Part shown: positions 1 to 11,115 of the stretch, one piece after another
Layout of the letters: every line of letters begins with the position of its first letter
How positions within the stretch are numbered: position 1 is the stretch's first letter
NCBI GenBank assembly: GCA_000818945.1
Contig: KN805373.1
Location: forward strand, 124,001-188,000
Source of the DNA: Schizochytrium sp. CCTCC M209059
Taxonomy: Eukaryota > Sar > Bigyra > Thraustochytrida > Thraustochytriidae
Direction of reading: 5' to 3'
DNA length: 64,000 bases
Translations under genes and position numbers: made by a program
Notes under the pieces: model-generated
Seen by the model: only the letters and a program-made list of their open reading frames with translations
The model's database searches: none
What the model was told of the DNA's origin: nothing

Positions 1-60
1 CTCATCGTTGTTAGTTAGTCTCTCGTGTTATATGTGTCAACATGTCGCTCGTGCAAGTCG

Positions 61-125
61 AGACAAGCCAAGACAAGCCAAGGCACGCCAAGGCACGCCA
101 AGGCAAGCCAAGGCAAGCCAAGACA
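61..125. repeat. (AAGCC/AAGGC)n pentanucleotide microsatellite
   Basis: About 13 imperfect copies of a 5-bp unit (AAGCC with AAGGC, AAGAC and ACGCC variants). It lies in what looks like an intron of the left-edge gene. The same unit family recurs at 16262-16330, 26786-26814 and 55777-55820. Confidence 0.85.
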
Positions 126-138
126 TAACAAAACGTAC

Positions 139-457
139 CGTATTCTTTGGTAAAGGTTTCCTGCGCGAGCTGTCTGCGCTGCTTTTTCGAGAGCGTGTGG
201 TCTTTCTTGGCGAGCTTTTTGGCGCGGTACTCCTTGGTCGCGCGCTCGTTCGCGAAGGCCTCTGCGAGTTCCCGGGCCTCTTCGCTCTGCACAGGCCGCC
301 TGCGTTTCCTCCTCTTGCTCGCGGTCTCGTCGCCGCCTGCTTCCCTGGCAGCCTCTCTGGCGTCGCGCTTGCGCTCCTTGCGCTCCTCGCGCGCGAGCTC
401 CGCCTTGAGCGCCTCCTGCTGCCTCTGCAGGTGCTCCCGCACGAGACTCGCCGACAT
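139..457 (-). CDS. First exon of a lysine/arginine-rich protein, partial at the left edge
   Basis: The reading frame starts at an ATG at 457 (reverse strand) and encodes about 106 residues rich in Lys, Arg, Glu and Ala, with a bipartite basic cluster near residue 49-54 (KRRKRRR) that would suit nuclear or nucleolar targeting. After the motif TFTKEYG the frame runs into low-complexity pentanucleotide repeat (61-125) and the composition stops looking like protein. A GTACGT donor-like site lies exactly at this change (GT at 138-137), so I read 139 as the end of exon 1, with the rest of the gene outside the window. The gene is divergent from eEF3, with about 440 bp between the two starts. I do not recognise the family; it resembles generic ribosome-biogenesis or splicing-associated basic proteins, but no diagnostic domain is visible. 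Confidence 0.55.
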
Positions 458-897
458 CTTTCCTCGCGCCCGCGCCTCGCGTCCTCTTCTCCGCGCCCGC
501 GCAGACCGCCTCGCCGCGCAGTTCCTGGTCCGAGGTCGCGCAAGGAAGGGCCTTCGCGCGCTTTTTGGGTGGCTGGCCCGGCGCGGGGCCGCGGTGTGCT
601 CGCGTTCTACCGTGCGGAACTAGTTGTGCACTAGTCGCCGCCGCCCGGCGCCAGTGATTCGCGCCTCGCGCTCAACCCGTTCGTTGCGGCGTCATCGGCG
701 TCGTTGGCACCAAAACCTGCATCAACAGACGCACGCTCGGAGGCGCGGCGGAGCTCGCTCGCGAGGACTCGCGGCTGCTTCGGAGGGCGCGGCGCGGGGC
801 GTGCGAGAGCGCGTAGCGGGCGCGTAGCGGGCGCGGGCTTCGCAGGTGCGTCGAGGCGGAGGACTCGCGCGAGGAGCTCGAGGAGAACTTGGCCAAG
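458..897. promoter_or_regulatory. Divergent intergenic region, probable shared promoter
   Basis: This is the only sequence between two genes that start back to back (457 on the minus strand, 898 on the plus strand), so it must hold both 5' UTRs and probably a bidirectional promoter. It is very GC-rich, has no clear TATA element, and carries a short direct repeat (GCGTAGCGGGC twice) at about 811-835. The role is inferred from position only. Confidence 0.4.
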
Positions 898-3800
898 ATG
901 GGCAAGAAGAAGGCCGCGGGCAAGGCCGTCGCGGGCGACGCCAAGAACGCCCCGCGGTGCCCCGTGGATGGGTGCAGGACGCGGCTGACCGCGGAAAAGG
1001 CCGCCAAGTGCGAGACGTGCGGCCTGAACGTTTGCACGCTGCACAAGTACCCGACGGACCACACGTGCAAGACGGCGGCCCCCGTGGCGCCCAAGAATGG
1101 TGGTGGGCTCACGATCGTGTCCAACAAGTCGAAGAAGTCCGACAAGCAGTCCGAGGAAGAGAAGCGCAAGGCGGAGGCCCGCGATGAAGCCCTCCTGAGC
1201 AAGCTCGTAGAGATCAGCAGCGAAGACCTCCTCAAGGAACTCTTGGCCTTTGGCGCCTCCTCCGCGAGGTACGAGTCCTCGGTGGCCGTGCAGGCGCTGT
1301 GCTCCGAGGCCAAGGCCGTGCAAAAGTCCATGTTCGGGGCTGTGGGTCAGGGCGTGATGGAGACGGCCAAGGCCAATAGCGACCTCGACAAGCTCGCCGG
1401 AGCGTTGACCAACCATCTTAGCGAGGCGGCATCCGCCAAGCGGCTGAGCAGCGATGAGGAGCAGCGTGCTGTGGGCGTGGCCACTTTGCTGGGCATGGCT
1501 CTCGATGCCGAGGAGGGCGAGACGCGTGCCAAGTCGGACGAAACGCTCGAGCTGGGCAAGACCCTCGTGCGTGCGCCGTACGATAAGCTCGCCAAGGCGG
1601 GCGCAAGTGAGGTGCTCAAGCGCGCTGCCAAGGCGCGCTGGTCGAATGGCCGCGCCTTTGAGGAGGAGTGCTGGCCCCTGTTGAGCAGCCTCGTCGATGA
1701 GGTGCTCAAGGTGCCTGAGGAGGACGACAGCCTCCGTAACGGCCTGGCGTACGCAATTGCGGCCGTGGCTGGCGGCTGCGGCGAGATCGCCGCGGGCCAA
1801 CCGCTTGTGGACGGCAAGCTCGCCCCTGTGTTGGACAAGCCCAAGAAGATTGCGCCAATTCTGGCGTGCATGCGTACGATGCTGGTTCTGACCAAGGAAT
1901 GGGGCACGGCCATCATGCCGTACTTGATGCCGGTGGACTTTTTGCAAAAGTCCCTCTTTGACGTGTACGACAGCACGGCATCGAACGGTCGCTCGGCGAC
2001 GAAGAAGGTGATTCTGCAGATTGTGGACAAGATGGGCCCGCGCGGTGTGCGTTTGAGCGTGCCCATCTTCATGGACGGCCTGGAACACGCGTCGTGGCGC
2101 GTCAAGGCCATGTCGCTTCAGTGCCTGGGCGCACTCGGCAAGCAGCGCGCCTCGCAGCTCTTCCGGGACCTGCCTATTCTGATTCCGGCTGTCATGGAGT
2201 GCGTTCGCGACACCAAGAAGCAGGTGAGCGAGGCGGCGAGCGACGCCCTCGATAGCTTGGGCGAGCTCGTGAGCAACGCTGAGACCATCAAGCTGTTGCC
2301 GTGGCTGCTCAATGCGCTCAAGGACCCTGAAAAGGTGGATCCCTGCCTTGACGAGCTGATGGACACGACCTTTGTGAACTCTGTGGATGCGCAGAGTCTT
2401 GCATTCATCATCCCCGTTGTCTTGCGTGGTCTGCGCGAGGGCTCGGCAGACGTCAAGCTCAAGGCCTCCATTACGGCCGGTAACGTGTGCTCCCTGGTGG
2501 CTGATGTGCACGATATGCGTCCGTACTACACGCACCTGTTGCCTGAGCTGAAGAAGCTCACGGATCACTCGCGCCCGCGCGTGCGCGAGATGGCGCTGCG
2601 TGCCAAGAACTCGCTGCAAGAGGACCTGAGCATGACGCGCCGGCGGAGCTCGCAAAACAGTGGCGGTGGGTCCGCGGCGGCCGCCGCGGCTGCCGTCGCG
2701 GCGGTGGGTGTGGGCGGCTCTGGCAACGCTGCTGACGCTGCGAGTGACGCGCAGGCTGGCGAAGTGCTGGAGTCAAAGCTCAAGGCGGTGGGTCTTTTTG
2801 ATCTTTTGGGCGAGGTTGCCTTTGACTACGTTCTTAGCACGTGCCGCATGCTGATGTTTGATCTGCTCGAGGATGTGGACCAGGAGATGCCCCGCAAGCT
2901 TGTGTACAAGCGCGCCCGTGCGCAGACGGAGGAGGGTGTGCAGCCGTTTGTGGCGCACTGCGACGATGCGGAGCAGATGCGTCTCTTGGACGCGGCGACC
3001 TCGGCTGTCGTTGACGCCTTGTGGGTGGCTCAGGGCAAGCAGGATGACGATGGTGGCGACGGCGAAGACTCGGAGAAGGACTACATTGTTTTCATCCCGA
3101 GCATCATTCTTGCTTTTGCGTCCCGCGTGCTGCTGAAGCGCGCCGGTCTCTTTTTGGAGCGCGGACATCGTTACTCGGTGGTGGGCCTGAACGGTACGGG
3201 CAAGTCGACCCTGCTGACGCGTGTTGCGGCGCGCGATATCGATGGCTTTCCTGATGACATCACTGTGTACTTTGTGCAGCACGAGATTGTGGAGGACGAG
3301 CAACAGCTGAATGTGATCGACTACATGCAGCATGACGTCAAGTCGCAGGTGCAGTCCAAGGAGAACAAGAAGCGCAAGGGCGGCAAGAAGTTCGAGGACC
3401 TGTACGACTTGAGCATGGAGCACATGCTCGAGGTGTTGCGCGAAGTTGGATTCACTGACACTCTTTTGCAGCAGCAGGTTTCGGCGCTTTCTGGTGGCTG
3501 GAAAATGCGCCTTGCGATCGCGCGCTCGATGCTGTACATGCCGGACCTCTTGCTCCTGGATGAGCCTACCAACCATTTGGACGCCGCCGCGCTGGACTGG
3601 CTGCAAAAGTACCTTGCCGGTCTCGAGGGCACGACGATTGTGCTGGTTTCGCATGACTACGACTTTGTGGACTACGTTGCGACGGATATCATCCACTTGG
3701 CCGACCAGAAGCTGGCGTACTACCCGTTCGGTTTCACGCGTTTCCAGCAGGAGCGTCCCGAGATTGTGGCGGCGCTGCCGAAGAAGGACGACAACGCCAA

Positions 3801-4893
3801 GAAGGAGGGTGAGGAGGGCGGCAGCGCCGGACTCTCTGCGATCGAGCTCATGGCCAAGGCCGCGACGGATGAGAACGCGGCAGCCCTGACCTCGGGCATC
3901 AAGCCGATTCGCTTTCCGGAGGGCTCCAAGCTCGAGGGCGTTACGCACCGCGGAAAGCCCGTTGCGCAGCTGACCAATGTGACTTACGCCTACCCGGGCA
4001 CGGACAAGGTCATCTTCAACGATGTGACCGTGAAGCTGACTCTAAACAGCCGCGTGGCAATTTTGGGTCCCAACGGTGCCGGCAAGAGTACTCTTTTGAA
4101 GCTGCTCGTGGGTGAGCTGGAGCTGGATGAAAAGCACGGCCATGCGGGCAAGTACTGGAAGCACCACAACCTGCGCACCGCGTACATTAGCCAGCACTCT
4201 CTGCACCATCTGGAGAACCACCTTGAGGCGACGCCATGCCAGTACATTCAGGACCGCTTCTTTGAGGGTCGCGATAAGGAGGCCTCGAAGATGATCACGG
4301 TCAAGCTGGAGCCTGAGGACAAGGAGGCCATGGAGCGTTCGGGCGAGATTTGCGAGATCATTTCGCGCGTGGTGCGGTCGAAGAAGCTGTACTATGAGGT
4401 GCGCAAGAACGGCCGCGCCGAAAAGGGCGCGAACCGCGACATGCGTTCTCTCGAGGAGCTCGAGAAGATGTCGGTGGACCACCCGCACGTGATTAAGCTG
4501 GTGCGTTTGTTTGACGAGGAGCTTAAGTTTGCGGCATCGGGCGCGGATCTGCGTCCGGTGACGACGCCTGAATTCATCAAGCACCTTGCGGAGTTTGGCA
4601 TTGACTCAGAGATTGCGCAACGCAAGGTCCGCTGGATGTCCGGTGGTCAGCGCGCTCGTCTCGTGCTCGCTGCGGCCATGTGGACATGCCCGCACATGAT
4701 CATTCTTGATGAGCCGACCAACTATTTGGATCAGGACACTGTCGCAGCGCTCACGTACGCGCTTAAGACCTTTCGCGGTTCTGTCGTTCTCATTAGCCAT
4801 CACCAGGGTTTTGTTGATGCCGTGGCCAACGAGAAGTGGCATCTTGAGAACGGTACGCTTCGCGTCGAGTCTCTCAAGACCGACAAGAAGTAA
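898..4893 (+). CDS. Translation elongation factor eEF3-like ABC-F ATPase with N-terminal AN1 zinc finger
   Basis: Encodes 1331 residues. The frame is open three codons further upstream, but only to a TTG; the ATG at 898 has a good context (AAG before, G after). Residues 21-57 form an AN1 zinc finger (C21, C26, C38, C41, C46, H49, H55, C57). About 75-580 is a HEAT-repeat region, followed by an Ala/Ser/Gly linker. ABC1 has Walker A GLNGTGKST at 763, signature LSGGW at 864 and DEPTNHLD. ABC2 has GPNGAGKST at 1057, signature MSGGQ at 1247 and DEPTNYLD, with the chromodomain-like insertion between them that is typical of eEF3. In fungi eEF3 uses ATP to release E-site tRNA from ribosomes; eEF3-like proteins are also known in oomycetes and algae. 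Yeast eEF3 is 1044 residues, so this protein has nearly 300 extra N-terminal residues. The AN1 fusion is unusual. Confidence 0.96.
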   Translation: MGKKKAAGKAVAGDAKNAPRCPVDGCRTRLTAEKAAKCETCGLNVCTLHKYPTDHTCKTAAPVAPKNGGGLTIVSNKSKKSDKQSEEEKRKAEARDEALLSKLVEISSEDLLKELLAFGASSARYESSVAVQALCSEAKAVQKSMFGAVGQGVMETAKANSDLDKLAGALTNHLSEAASAKRLSSDEEQRAVGVATLLGMALDAEEGETRAKSDETLELGKTLVRAPYDKLAKAGASEVLKRAAKARWSNGRAFEEECWPLLSSLVDEVLKVPEEDDSLRNGLAYAIAAVAGGCGEIAAGQPLVDGKLAPVLDKPKKIAPILACMRTMLVLTKEWGTAIMPYLMPVDFLQKSLFDVYDSTASNGRSATKKVILQIVDKMGPRGVRLSVPIFMDGLEHASWRVKAMSLQCLGALGKQRASQLFRDLPILIPAVMECVRDTKKQVSEAASDALDSLGELVSNAETIKLLPWLLNALKDPEKVDPCLDELMDTTFVNSVDAQSLAFIIPVVLRGLREGSADVKLKASITAGNVCSLVADVHDMRPYYTHLLPELKKLTDHSRPRVREMALRAKNSLQEDLSMTRRRSSQNSGGGSAAAAAAAVAAVGVGGSGNAADAASDAQAGEVLESKLKAVGLFDLLGEVAFDYVLSTCRMLMFDLLEDVDQEMPRKLVYKRARAQTEEGVQPFVAHCDDAEQMRLLDAATSAVVDALWVAQGKQDDDGGDGEDSEKDYIVFIPSIILAFASRVLLKRAGLFLERGHRYSVVGLNGTGKSTLLTRVAARDIDGFPDDITVYFVQHEIVEDEQQLNVIDYMQHDVKSQVQSKENKKRKGGKKFEDLYDLSMEHMLEVLREVGFTDTLLQQQVSALSGGWKMRLAIARSMLYMPDLLLLDEPTNHLDAAALDWLQKYLAGLEGTTIVLVSHDYDFVDYVATDIIHLADQKLAYYPFGFTRFQQERPEIVAALPKKDDNAKKEGEEGGSAGLSAIELMAKAATDENAAALTSGIKPIRFPEGSKLEGVTHRGKPVAQLTNVTYAYPGTDKVIFNDVTVKLTLNSRVAILGPNGAGKSTLLKLLVGELELDEKHGHAGKYWKHHNLRTAYISQHSLHHLENHLEATPCQYIQDRFFEGRDKEASKMITVKLEPEDKEAMERSGEICEIISRVVRSKKLYYEVRKNGRAEKGANRDMRSLEELEKMSVDHPHVIKLVRLFDEELKFAASGADLRPVTTPEFIKHLAEFGIDSEIAQRKVRWMSGGQRARLVLAAAMWTCPHMIILDEPTNYLDQDTVAALTYALKTFRGSVVLISHHQGFVDAVANEKWHLENGTLRVESLKTDKK

Positions 4894-5394
4894 ATGTTTG
4901 TTTTCGGTGCGACTTTTTCCGGCTCGCTCCAATTTTTTTCTTTCTCTCGCCTCTGTTCCTCGAGGCACTATAGCTTTGCAACTTCAGACTGAATCAACGC
5001 ATGCATGTCGAGTCTTTTATCTTTACCTTTGTTTTGTTTTTGTTTCGTATTGACTGTGAGCGAGTGACACAAGGTTTTTATTAATGTAGTATTCTCGGCA
5101 TGCAAAGACTACCAGGCTGCATGATGTGCACAAGGATTACAGCAGCATACCTTTTCAAAGCGTCAAGGTGATTTCCATTTCATCGTGGCGGGTATCGTCG
5201 ATTGTTCTGTCAACCTTTCTCCTGATCGAAAAGAGAAATGAGACGTTGTTTCCAGGTTTTTGGATTTTCTCTCAAGAGAATTATTGTACTGTCTGTCAGA
5301 TGGTACTTGCAAGAAGGGAAGCGAGATGTTTGTATTCGTTGGAAATTGTCTCAAAAATGCTAATAAAAAATGTACACAGGTTGAATCGCGGTGT
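4894..5394. other. Convergent 3' intergenic spacer
   Basis: About 500 bp between the eEF3 stop and the stop of the minus-strand poly-Q gene. It is clearly more AT-rich than the flanking genes and should hold both 3' UTRs. No further gene or conserved element is visible. Confidence 0.5.
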
Positions 5395-5623
5395 CTACTT
5401 GTTGGTGAGGTATGCACGAATTGCAGCCTCCATTGCTGCGCTCTGGTGATGACTCTGTTGTTGTTGTTGTTGTGGCTGGTGCTGCTGTTGCTGCTGCTGG
5501 AAGAAGTAGGCAGGATGCTGACCATTGAGCTGCTGCAGGGCCATGAGCTTTTCCACAGAGTTATGGTTGTTGTTGTTGTTGTTGTTTTGTTGCTGCTGTT
5601 GCAAGAGCTGCTGTTGGAAAAAC

Positions 5624-5665
<42 letters not shown>

Positions 5666-7137
5666 ATATTGCCATTGTTGTTGAACATTCCGAGAGACTG
5701 GAGCTTCATTTGCATTTGAAGCTGCTGGAGCTGCTCCGGAGAGAGATGAGCAAACTGTTGCTGCTGTGGCGAAAGTGTCGGAGAGCTTCTGTTGTTGTTG
5801 TTGTTGTGGTTGTCCTTGCTGTTGGGGTTGGCACTCCCGGTGATGGCGGGTGACCACTGAGAAGGCTTGGGAGCCTGTTGCTGGTGGTGCTGCTGATTCT
5901 CAAGCTTATTGCCTTGTTGTTGTTGTTGTTGCTGCTGCTGCTGCTGTTGCATGCTGTAGAGCTGCGCGAGCAGAAGATCGTTGGGATTGGATGGTTTGAA
6001 GCCTGACATGGGGCTCGTGAAATTCGCGTTGCCAAGCGCGGGCACGGGCGAGGCAGTGGGCGAGGGCGATACAGCCGTAATAGTGGAGGCCACTGACGCA
6101 GGGGAAGCGGCCGGGGAGAGGAGCTTTTGCAGCATTGCGTGGAAATTAGCAGCCGTGGAAGCCGCAACCTCTTCTGCAGAAGCGGGGGAGTTTGTTGACG
6201 GTGAAAAATTTGCGGAGTTGAGGTTGTTGTTGTTGTTGTTGTTGTTCATGTGGCCAAGTCCTGCGCCTCCCTTGGCGAGGAATTGGGACGCGACCGAGGT
6301 CTGAATAGGAAAAGGACGCATGCTTGCCATGGCCAGCTGCGGGGGCACGGTGCTGGAGGGATTGAATCCGGGGAGCTTTGCATTCTTTGCAGGAGCGTTG
6401 GACATGGCGCGATTTGCAGTGTCCTGGGACTCTGCGCCCGAGGCAGAGACAAAGGAGCGGCTGCAGCAGCCACCCTCGGCGCCGAAATAGCGGTCGCAGG
6501 ACTCTTTGCAGACCGCATTGGTCGTGTCGATGCCGATGGAACGCGCGACGCGATTCCTGCTCTGCGAGTAGCCGACGTTTTCGAGGGTGATGAGGTCACC
6601 AACGTGGAAGATGTGCTCGCGGTAGGCCTCGGGAGGCTTGTAGAAGCCGCTATCGGCGATATCGGCCGGGTTGGTGAGGAAGACGGCGAGTTTCTCGCCC
6701 CATTTCGCGACACGCGTGACCTTGTAGGCGACTTGAAGCTTGAGTCGCTTCATGTCCCGTGGCGGGCACTTGCCAACGCTCGAGGTGGATACATTGTTGT
6801 TGTTGTTGTTGTTGTTTCCAGCAGAACTGCTCGAGGGGTCCTTGCGAAGACGCTTGGGCTTGGCGTTGGGAAAGGGGACGGGGGAGATTTTCTTGCCACC
6901 GGCACTGGGAGCCTCGGTGTCGTCGGTGCTCTTGCGTTTGCCCGGTGTTGCAGGCGATGCTGGCCTTTCATGTGCCTCGGTCTCTGAGGGCGAGGGCGGG
7001 AGCTGCATCCTGCCGGAGAGCAGAGCTGCTGCCTCTTCCTCGGCGCAGCTGGGAGAACCCATCTTGTTGCTGGTGCTGCTGATGCTGTTTGCGCCGAAGG
7101 GTGGGTTCGTGGAGTACGCCAGCGTGCTGACGCTCAT
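5395..7137 (-). CDS. Poly-Gln/poly-Asn rich protein of unknown function
   Basis: Encodes 580 residues from the ATG at 7137; the frame stays open to 7293 only through a GTG codon. The N-terminal third is Ser/Pro/Lys-rich with basic clusters (KPKRLRK) that could act as nuclear signals. A compact segment from about residue 120 to 235 (KRLKLQVAYKVTRVAKWGEK onward, with several Cys near EGGCC) looks globular and may be the only folded domain. The C-terminal half is built of long Q and N runs (up to about 14 Q), ending in SAAMEAAIRAYLTNK. Such Q/N-rich proteins are often transcriptional or RNA-granule regulators, but no family is recognised. Q tracts mix CAG and CAA, and N tracts are almost all AAC, giving GTT repeats on the plus strand. 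It converges on eEF3. Confidence 0.8.
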
Positions 7138-7762
7138 CAACGACACCGCCAACAGCGGCTGACCAAGGGCTACTTGGCCTGGTCTCGTTTCGTTTGGGTC
7201 CGCAACCTTGGATGTATCTGTTCTGGTCGAGTCTTTTGTCTGCCTGTCACTCACCGCCTTCGACCGACCGACTGACCTTGCCAGCCACGACACGCCGCGG
7301 CTTCTAGCTCCGGACGGACGCTCGCTCGCGTTTGCTGCTGCAACTGCTTCGCTCGCCTCACGGCGCCGGGATGTTCCCGTACCGCAGCCGTGTCTCGCCT
7401 TGCTTGCCTTGCTTGCCGTGCGTGCGCCAATTCGAGATCAGCCAAGCCAGCCAGCCCAGCTAGCCCGACCCGCTCCAGCCTCGCTCGCTGGTTCGTGTGC
7501 GTGCGTGCGTGCGTGCGTGCGGTTTTCCTTTGCCTCTCCTCCGCTGCGCCTCGCGTTCGTCGCGCTCGCGTCGCAGAGCGGGCACCGGGTCCGAGGCCGG
7601 GTCCGAGCCGAGACCGCGCGCTCGAGCCTGGAGTCTGCTGCCGCCTCGACCGACGGCTTTCCTTTCTTTCCTTGCTTTCCTCGATTGCTGGTTTGTTTGC
7701 TCGTCTACCGTTGCCGCCGCTGCTGCTGCTGCTGCTGCTCTTCTCTGCGCTGCGTTGTGACG

Positions 7763-7800
7763 CGTTGCGTTGGGTTGCGTTGCGTTGCGTTGCGCTGCGG
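7763..7800. repeat. (TTGCG)n pentanucleotide repeat
   Basis: About seven imperfect copies of TTGCG with one GGTTGCG variant. It lies in the gene-free region next to CTG triplets. Confidence 0.75.
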
Positions 7801-8260
7801 CCGAAGTCTTGACGCGCGAAAAGTTTTTGTTTTGTCTAAGCTTGCTTGCTGCGAGACCGCTACGAAGGCACGAATCGATCGCACGGTCGAGGCGAGGTGG
7901 GTGAGCGGGGAGGAGCGGGTAGCCCTTTCTTTCTTTTCTTTTCTTTCTTTCTTTCTTTCTTTCTTTCGTTCGTTCGTTCTTTCCCCTTCCTCTCCGTTGG
8001 TTGCTGTCCTTCCTTTCTCGCTCGCTCGCTAACGCTGGCTGGCGTCTCGCGTCGCTTCACGCCTCGCCAGGTGATGGAGCTGAGCTCGCACGAGCGCGCG
8101 CTGTCCCTGGCGTCTCCTGTCGACCCGCCGCCTCTCGTCTCGTGTCGTCTCGTGTCGTCTCGTCTCGTCTCGTGTCGTGTTACCTCGCGCGAGAATCGTG
8201 TTTGGTGATTGCCGCCGGCGCTGGAGCCCGTGGCCAAAACTTTCTTTTTTTCCTTCCTTC

Positions 8261-8765
8261 TTTTCTTTTCTTTTCTTTTCTTTTCTTTTCTTTTCTTTTC
8301 TTTTCTTTTCTTTTCTTTTCTTTTCTTTTCTTTTCTTTTCTTTTCTTTTCTTTTCTTTTCTTTTCTTTTCTTTTCTTTTCTTTTCTTTTCTTTTCTTTTC
8401 TTTTCTTTTCTTTTCTTTTCTTTTCTTTTCTTTTCTTTTCTTTTCTTTTCTTTTCTTTTCTTTTCTTTTCTTTTCTTTTCTTTTCTTTTCTTTTCTTTTC
8501 TTTTCTTTTCTTTTCTTTTCTTTTCTTTTCTTTTCTTTTCTTTTCTTTTCTTTTCTTTTCTTTTCTTTTCTTTTCTTTTCTTTTCTTTTCTTTTCTTTTC
8601 TTTTCTTTTCTTTTCTTTTCTTTTCTTTTCTTTTCTTTTCTTTTCTTTTCTTTTCTTTTCTTTTCTTTTCTTTTCTTTTCTTTTCTTTTCTTTTCTTTTC
8701 TTTTCTTTTCTTTTCTTTTCTTTTCTTTTCTTTTCTTTTCTTTTCTTTTCTTTTCTTTTCTTTTC
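8261..8765. repeat. Perfect (TTTTC)101 microsatellite
   Basis: An array of 505 bp made of 101 uninterrupted TTTTC units with no substitution. It is polypyrimidine on the plus strand (GAAAA on the other), which can form triplex DNA. Flanks are imperfect T/C-rich sequence. Long frames crossing it encode only five-residue FSFLF-type periodicity and are not genes. A second array in the same orientation lies at 18191-18785. Confidence 0.98.
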
Positions 8766-9988
8766 TTCCCTTTCTCTCCCTTTCTTTTCATCTCAAATTT
8801 TCTTTCTTGCATTTGTTTTATCCCTCGTCTGGCTTGCCGGCTGGTTGCGAGTCAGCTGACTGGCAGCTAGAAATACGCATGCAGGCTGATCTTCTTTACT
8901 TTTTCTTTCTAGTGGTACTACCAAATAATTTTTCTTTCCTTTCAAGTTCCTTACGAATTCTTTTGTTCCCCGCAGGGGTCGGCCAGGGCGACTGCTTGCT
9001 TTAACCCCTTCAGCTGCGTGGCCCCTTCCCGCAGTCGGCACCACCCGCCGGCAAGCATACGTGATCCCACGCCTGCGCCCCGACCCGCAGCGGCCACACC
9101 CGCTATGATCGCGTCGTCTGGCTGCGGGAGGGGCAGCGCGCTCGGCTGCTCCTTTCCCCCCGCGGCCTAAGCATGAACAACCAAGTGCGCTGCAGGCCCG
9201 CCCGCCTCGCACGCGCGGCCCGCCTGCTTCCAGCCCGCACCGCCTATCCATCATGCATTCCCCGCAGCCGGACGCGGGCACGAGCCCCCGCGCAGCGCCC
9301 GCTCGCGCGCGACCGCGCGCTGCCTCTTTCCTTTTCCTCCCTTTCGTCGCAGCGCACCTCGCCACTTCCACGCCTCCGCTCGATCCATCGGCCAGGCCTC
9401 GCTCGCGGCTGGCGGCCGCCCGTCTTGAGGTAGCGCAAGCGCCAGCCTGCGCCGCAGCGCCGCCTGGCGCAAGCAGCGCACCCTGCCCTCACACGCCGTC
9501 AAGCAAGTGCGCGCGCAGTGCCACGCTCCCCGGCGCACAGTGCGCCGCTGGCGCTGCTCGATGCCCTGCTCTGCTCCGCTCTGCGCTGCGCTGTAGCTCG
9601 TGTTGCGAGCAGCCTGACGCCACGGGCGCGAGGGGCTGCTGCTGCTGTTGCTGCTGCTGCTGCCAGGGTTGCTGCTGCTGCTCCGTCGCGGCGCGCAGCA
9701 GCAGAAGGAGGGGAGGGCGAGAGCCGCTCGGCATTCCTGCTAGCCCGGTCGCCCTCGGCCTCGCACGCGCGCTGGCACGGAAGGAGGCAAGGAAACAAAG
9801 CAACTGCAAGTATGCGAGCACGCACGCTCCAACGCGCGGCTTCTTTCTTTTCGGCGCCACTTCACATCGATCGATCGTCCGTTCGTTCGTTCGTTCGTTC
9901 CTTCGATCGTTCGTCCTCTTGATTGACCGATCATTCGTTCAATGAATCGATGAATCCTGATTACTGCTGCCAGTGTATAGACGATGCC

Positions 9989-9989
<1 letters not shown>

Positions 9990-10036
<47 letters not shown>
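9990..10036. repeat. (AAGC)n tetranucleotide microsatellite
   Basis: About 47 bp of perfect AAGC units. The same unit recurs in shorter blocks at about 11628-11668, 14829-14850, 16008-16035, 50354-50410 and 56080-56106, on either strand. Confidence 0.9.
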
Positions 10037-10037
<1 letters not shown>

Positions 10038-11045
10038 TAGCACAATTTCATTTCGACGCTATTCCAAGCCTTCGTTCGTGCGTCGCAGGTCTCCTCCTGT
10101 GCTTCGTTCGTCCGTGCGTACGTGCGCGCGTGCTCGCTCGCCGCCTCCCTCCCTTCCTCTCTCTCCCTCTCTCTCTCTCTCTCTCTCAATCTCCCACGTC
10201 GCCGTACTTGCTTGCCCCCGGCGAGCACTCACTCGCTCACTCACGTGCTCACTCACCCTGCACCCCAGCACCATAATTAATGTCGACACCGCTTGTTCTG
10301 GCGGCCGTGAACCCTGGCGCTCCTTCTCCCTCCTTCACACGACCAATCATATATATTATCAGCCAGCCCTGTGCTGCCAGCTGTAGCCACAGCGTCCCAT
10401 CCTGCGCGCAGGCCTGCGCGGGTGCCGGAGGCGGATCCCGCGATGCGCGTACGATGGCCGGGTTTCTTTCTTTCTTTGACCCGGCCGATGAGTCTTGCAC
10501 GGGCCACCACGGGTCCGGGTCCGGTCCGGACCCTTCATTCTCCCTCATTCACTCATGCATTCATTCGAATCATTCTTTCATCCAACCATCCAACCATCCA
10601 CCATTGATGTCAATTCAGCCGGTGGTGCGCCAACCCCGCCTCCGCGCGCTCCGCCAATCGCCTCGCATGGCGCAGCATCCGGGTTCGCACCTTCACGGCC
10701 TCGCCGTCAATCTCGTGCGGCCGACGAACGAATGAACCTAAGCTAGCGGAACGAATGGACGCCCGCCTCCCTGCCTCCGGCGGGGTCGACACGGTGCGTG
10801 CATCTGCTCTGCTCTGCTCTACTCTGCTCTGCTCTGCTCTGCTCCAGGCCGCGGCAGCTCGAACGAGGCCGCCCGGGCCGCGGGGAGGAGCGGCTTCCGC
10901 AGCTTCGTCGCGGCCCGCAGCCCGGGACCGTGGCGTCTTTGCCTCCGTTTCCAAGTTCCGCGCCTCTACCAGCACCCGTGACAGATGCAGCGCAGAGAGC
11001 ACGGCTTCGCTGGTCCCGGTCGATCCTTGGCCGCAAACGAACGCC

Positions 11046-11115
11046 TGCCGTGCCGCGCCGCGCCGTGCCGCGCCGTGCCTTACCGTGCCGTGCCGTGCCG
11101 TGCCGTGCCGTGCCG
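11046..11115. repeat. (CCGTG)n/(CCGCG)n pentanucleotide repeat
   Basis: About 14 copies of a 5-bp unit, mostly CCGTG with CCGCG variants on the left side. It lies in the gene-free region. Confidence 0.85.

Noticed and set aside
631..2655. 674-codon minus-strand frame opposite eEF3
   Set aside because: It is the antisense shadow of a clearly conserved coding strand in GC-rich DNA and has no domain.
8001..9004. Long frames on both strands across the first TTTTC array
   Set aside because: They encode only FSFLF- or KRKEK-type five-residue periodicity because the 5-bp unit contains no stop in any phase; no unique domain flanks them.
9990..10036. AAGC array considered as a CRISPR-like repeat
   Set aside because: A simple tetranucleotide repeat without spacers; nothing in this eukaryotic window is CRISPR-like.
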